A stretch of DNA of 14,137 nt. Origin: an uncultured archaeon (lineage in GTDB: Archaea; Thermoproteota; Nitrososphaeria; Conexivisphaerales; CALBHZ01). Within the stretch, counting starts at the first letter, position 1; each line of letters begins with the position of its first letter. The notes beneath the pieces were generated by a model. The model did no database searches and was not told the origin of the DNA. It saw only the letters and a list, made by a program, of their open reading frames with translations. The translations under genes were made by a program, and so were the position numbers. Location of the stretch: the NCBI GenBank assembly GCA_937892815.1, contig CALBHZ010000072.1:1-14137 (forward strand), in the 5' to 3' direction. Shown here piece by piece: positions 13,880-14,137 of this stretch.

Positions 13880-14137
13880 ATGTACATCATTAAGGAGATT
13901 TGGGAGATAGAGGTAGAGAAGGAGGTAAACGAGCTTTACCCCGGAGTCTCTGCCTTATCTATAGGTGTGAAAACGTTTAATAAAAAGGATTATAATTTAA
14001 GCAAAGCCTTAGAACAGATAACTTCAAGAATAGGATACAATCTAGACAATTTAAAGGTCATTCCGAAAATTAGGGCCTATAGAGACTTTTACTGGAGAAT
14101 GGGAATAGACCCTACAAAACAGAGACCTGCAAGCGAA
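13880..14137 (+). CDS. B3/B4 domain protein, start of gene (partial)
   Basis: The first 86 residues are visible and the frame is open to the window end. The stretch YRDFYWRMGIDPTKQRPASE is the characteristic core of the B3/B4 domain, the fold that performs editing in the beta subunit of bacterial and archaeal phenylalanyl-tRNA synthetase and also occurs as stand-alone proteins. The stand-alone role is not well established; clearing mischarged tRNA is a reasonable guess. The start ATG has GGAGGAT (13869-13875) 4 nt upstream, and only 1 nt separates it from the tyrS stop. The two genes are therefore almost surely co-transcribed, which fits a role in aminoacyl-tRNA quality control. Confidence 0.75.
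   Translation, partial: MYIIKEIWEIEVEKEVNELYPGVSALSIGVKTFNKKDYNLSKALEQITSRIGYNLDNLKVIPKIRAYRDFYWRMGIDPTKQRPASE

Noticed and set aside
1..14137. CRISPR array, insertion sequence or integration site
   Set aside because: No series of regularly spaced direct repeats, no transposase or integrase gene and no tRNA target are visible; the genes are ordinary, well-packed chromosomal ones.

Overview
The window looks like a chromosomal segment of an archaeon of the Thermoproteota/TACK group, probably thermophilic. This rests on ribosomal protein eL38, a PolB1-type replicative DNA polymerase, an ESCRT-III/Vps4 (Cdv) division cluster, a threonyl-tRNA synthetase with the archaeal editing domain, TATA boxes about 25-30 nt ahead of start codons (leaderless mRNAs), GGTGAT-type ribosome binding sites, frequent TTG/GTG starts, AT-rich DNA and Lys/Glu-rich proteins. 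I cannot place it more finely. Nothing indicates a plasmid, virus or insertion sequence, and I see no CRISPR array and no recognisable tRNA or rRNA gene.

Layout. 1-1573 (+): the end of a beta-CASP metallo-beta-lactamase nuclease, then archaemetzincin, then a nine-helix presenilin-like intramembrane aspartyl protease, all tightly packed. 1570-3003 (-): ribosomal protein eL38 and a TrmB-family transcriptional regulator. 3004-3167: a divergent control region holding a strikingly symmetric four-half-site palindrome. 3168-5912 (+): two ESCRT-III (CdvB-type) proteins and the Vps4-type ATPase CdvC. 5991-6707 (+): an archaeal nucleotidyltransferase. 6699-12629 (-): four co-directional genes, transcribed in the order DNA polymerase B1, agmatinase, CDP-alcohol phosphatidyltransferase and threonyl-tRNA synthetase. 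12630-12810: a divergent intergenic region with a TATA box at each end and a GC-rich, self-complementary block between them that may be a small RNA gene. 12811-14137 (+): tyrosyl-tRNA synthetase and the start of a B3/B4-domain protein.

The most interesting part is the cell-division cluster and its control region. The TrmB-type gene is divergent from the ESCRT-III/Vps4 genes. The space between them has two nested inverted repeats of TGTAACT sharing exactly the same centre. The core of the inner palindrome (TAACT-NN-AGTTA) recurs once more, just ahead of the second ESCRT-III gene. I infer that a dedicated regulator, possibly the TrmB protein itself, controls the division machinery from both sites. 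The two ESCRT-III proteins differ in architecture: one ends after a short proline motif, while the other adds a winged-helix tail. That would give one Vps4 two types of filament subunit. No cdvA gene is present in the window.
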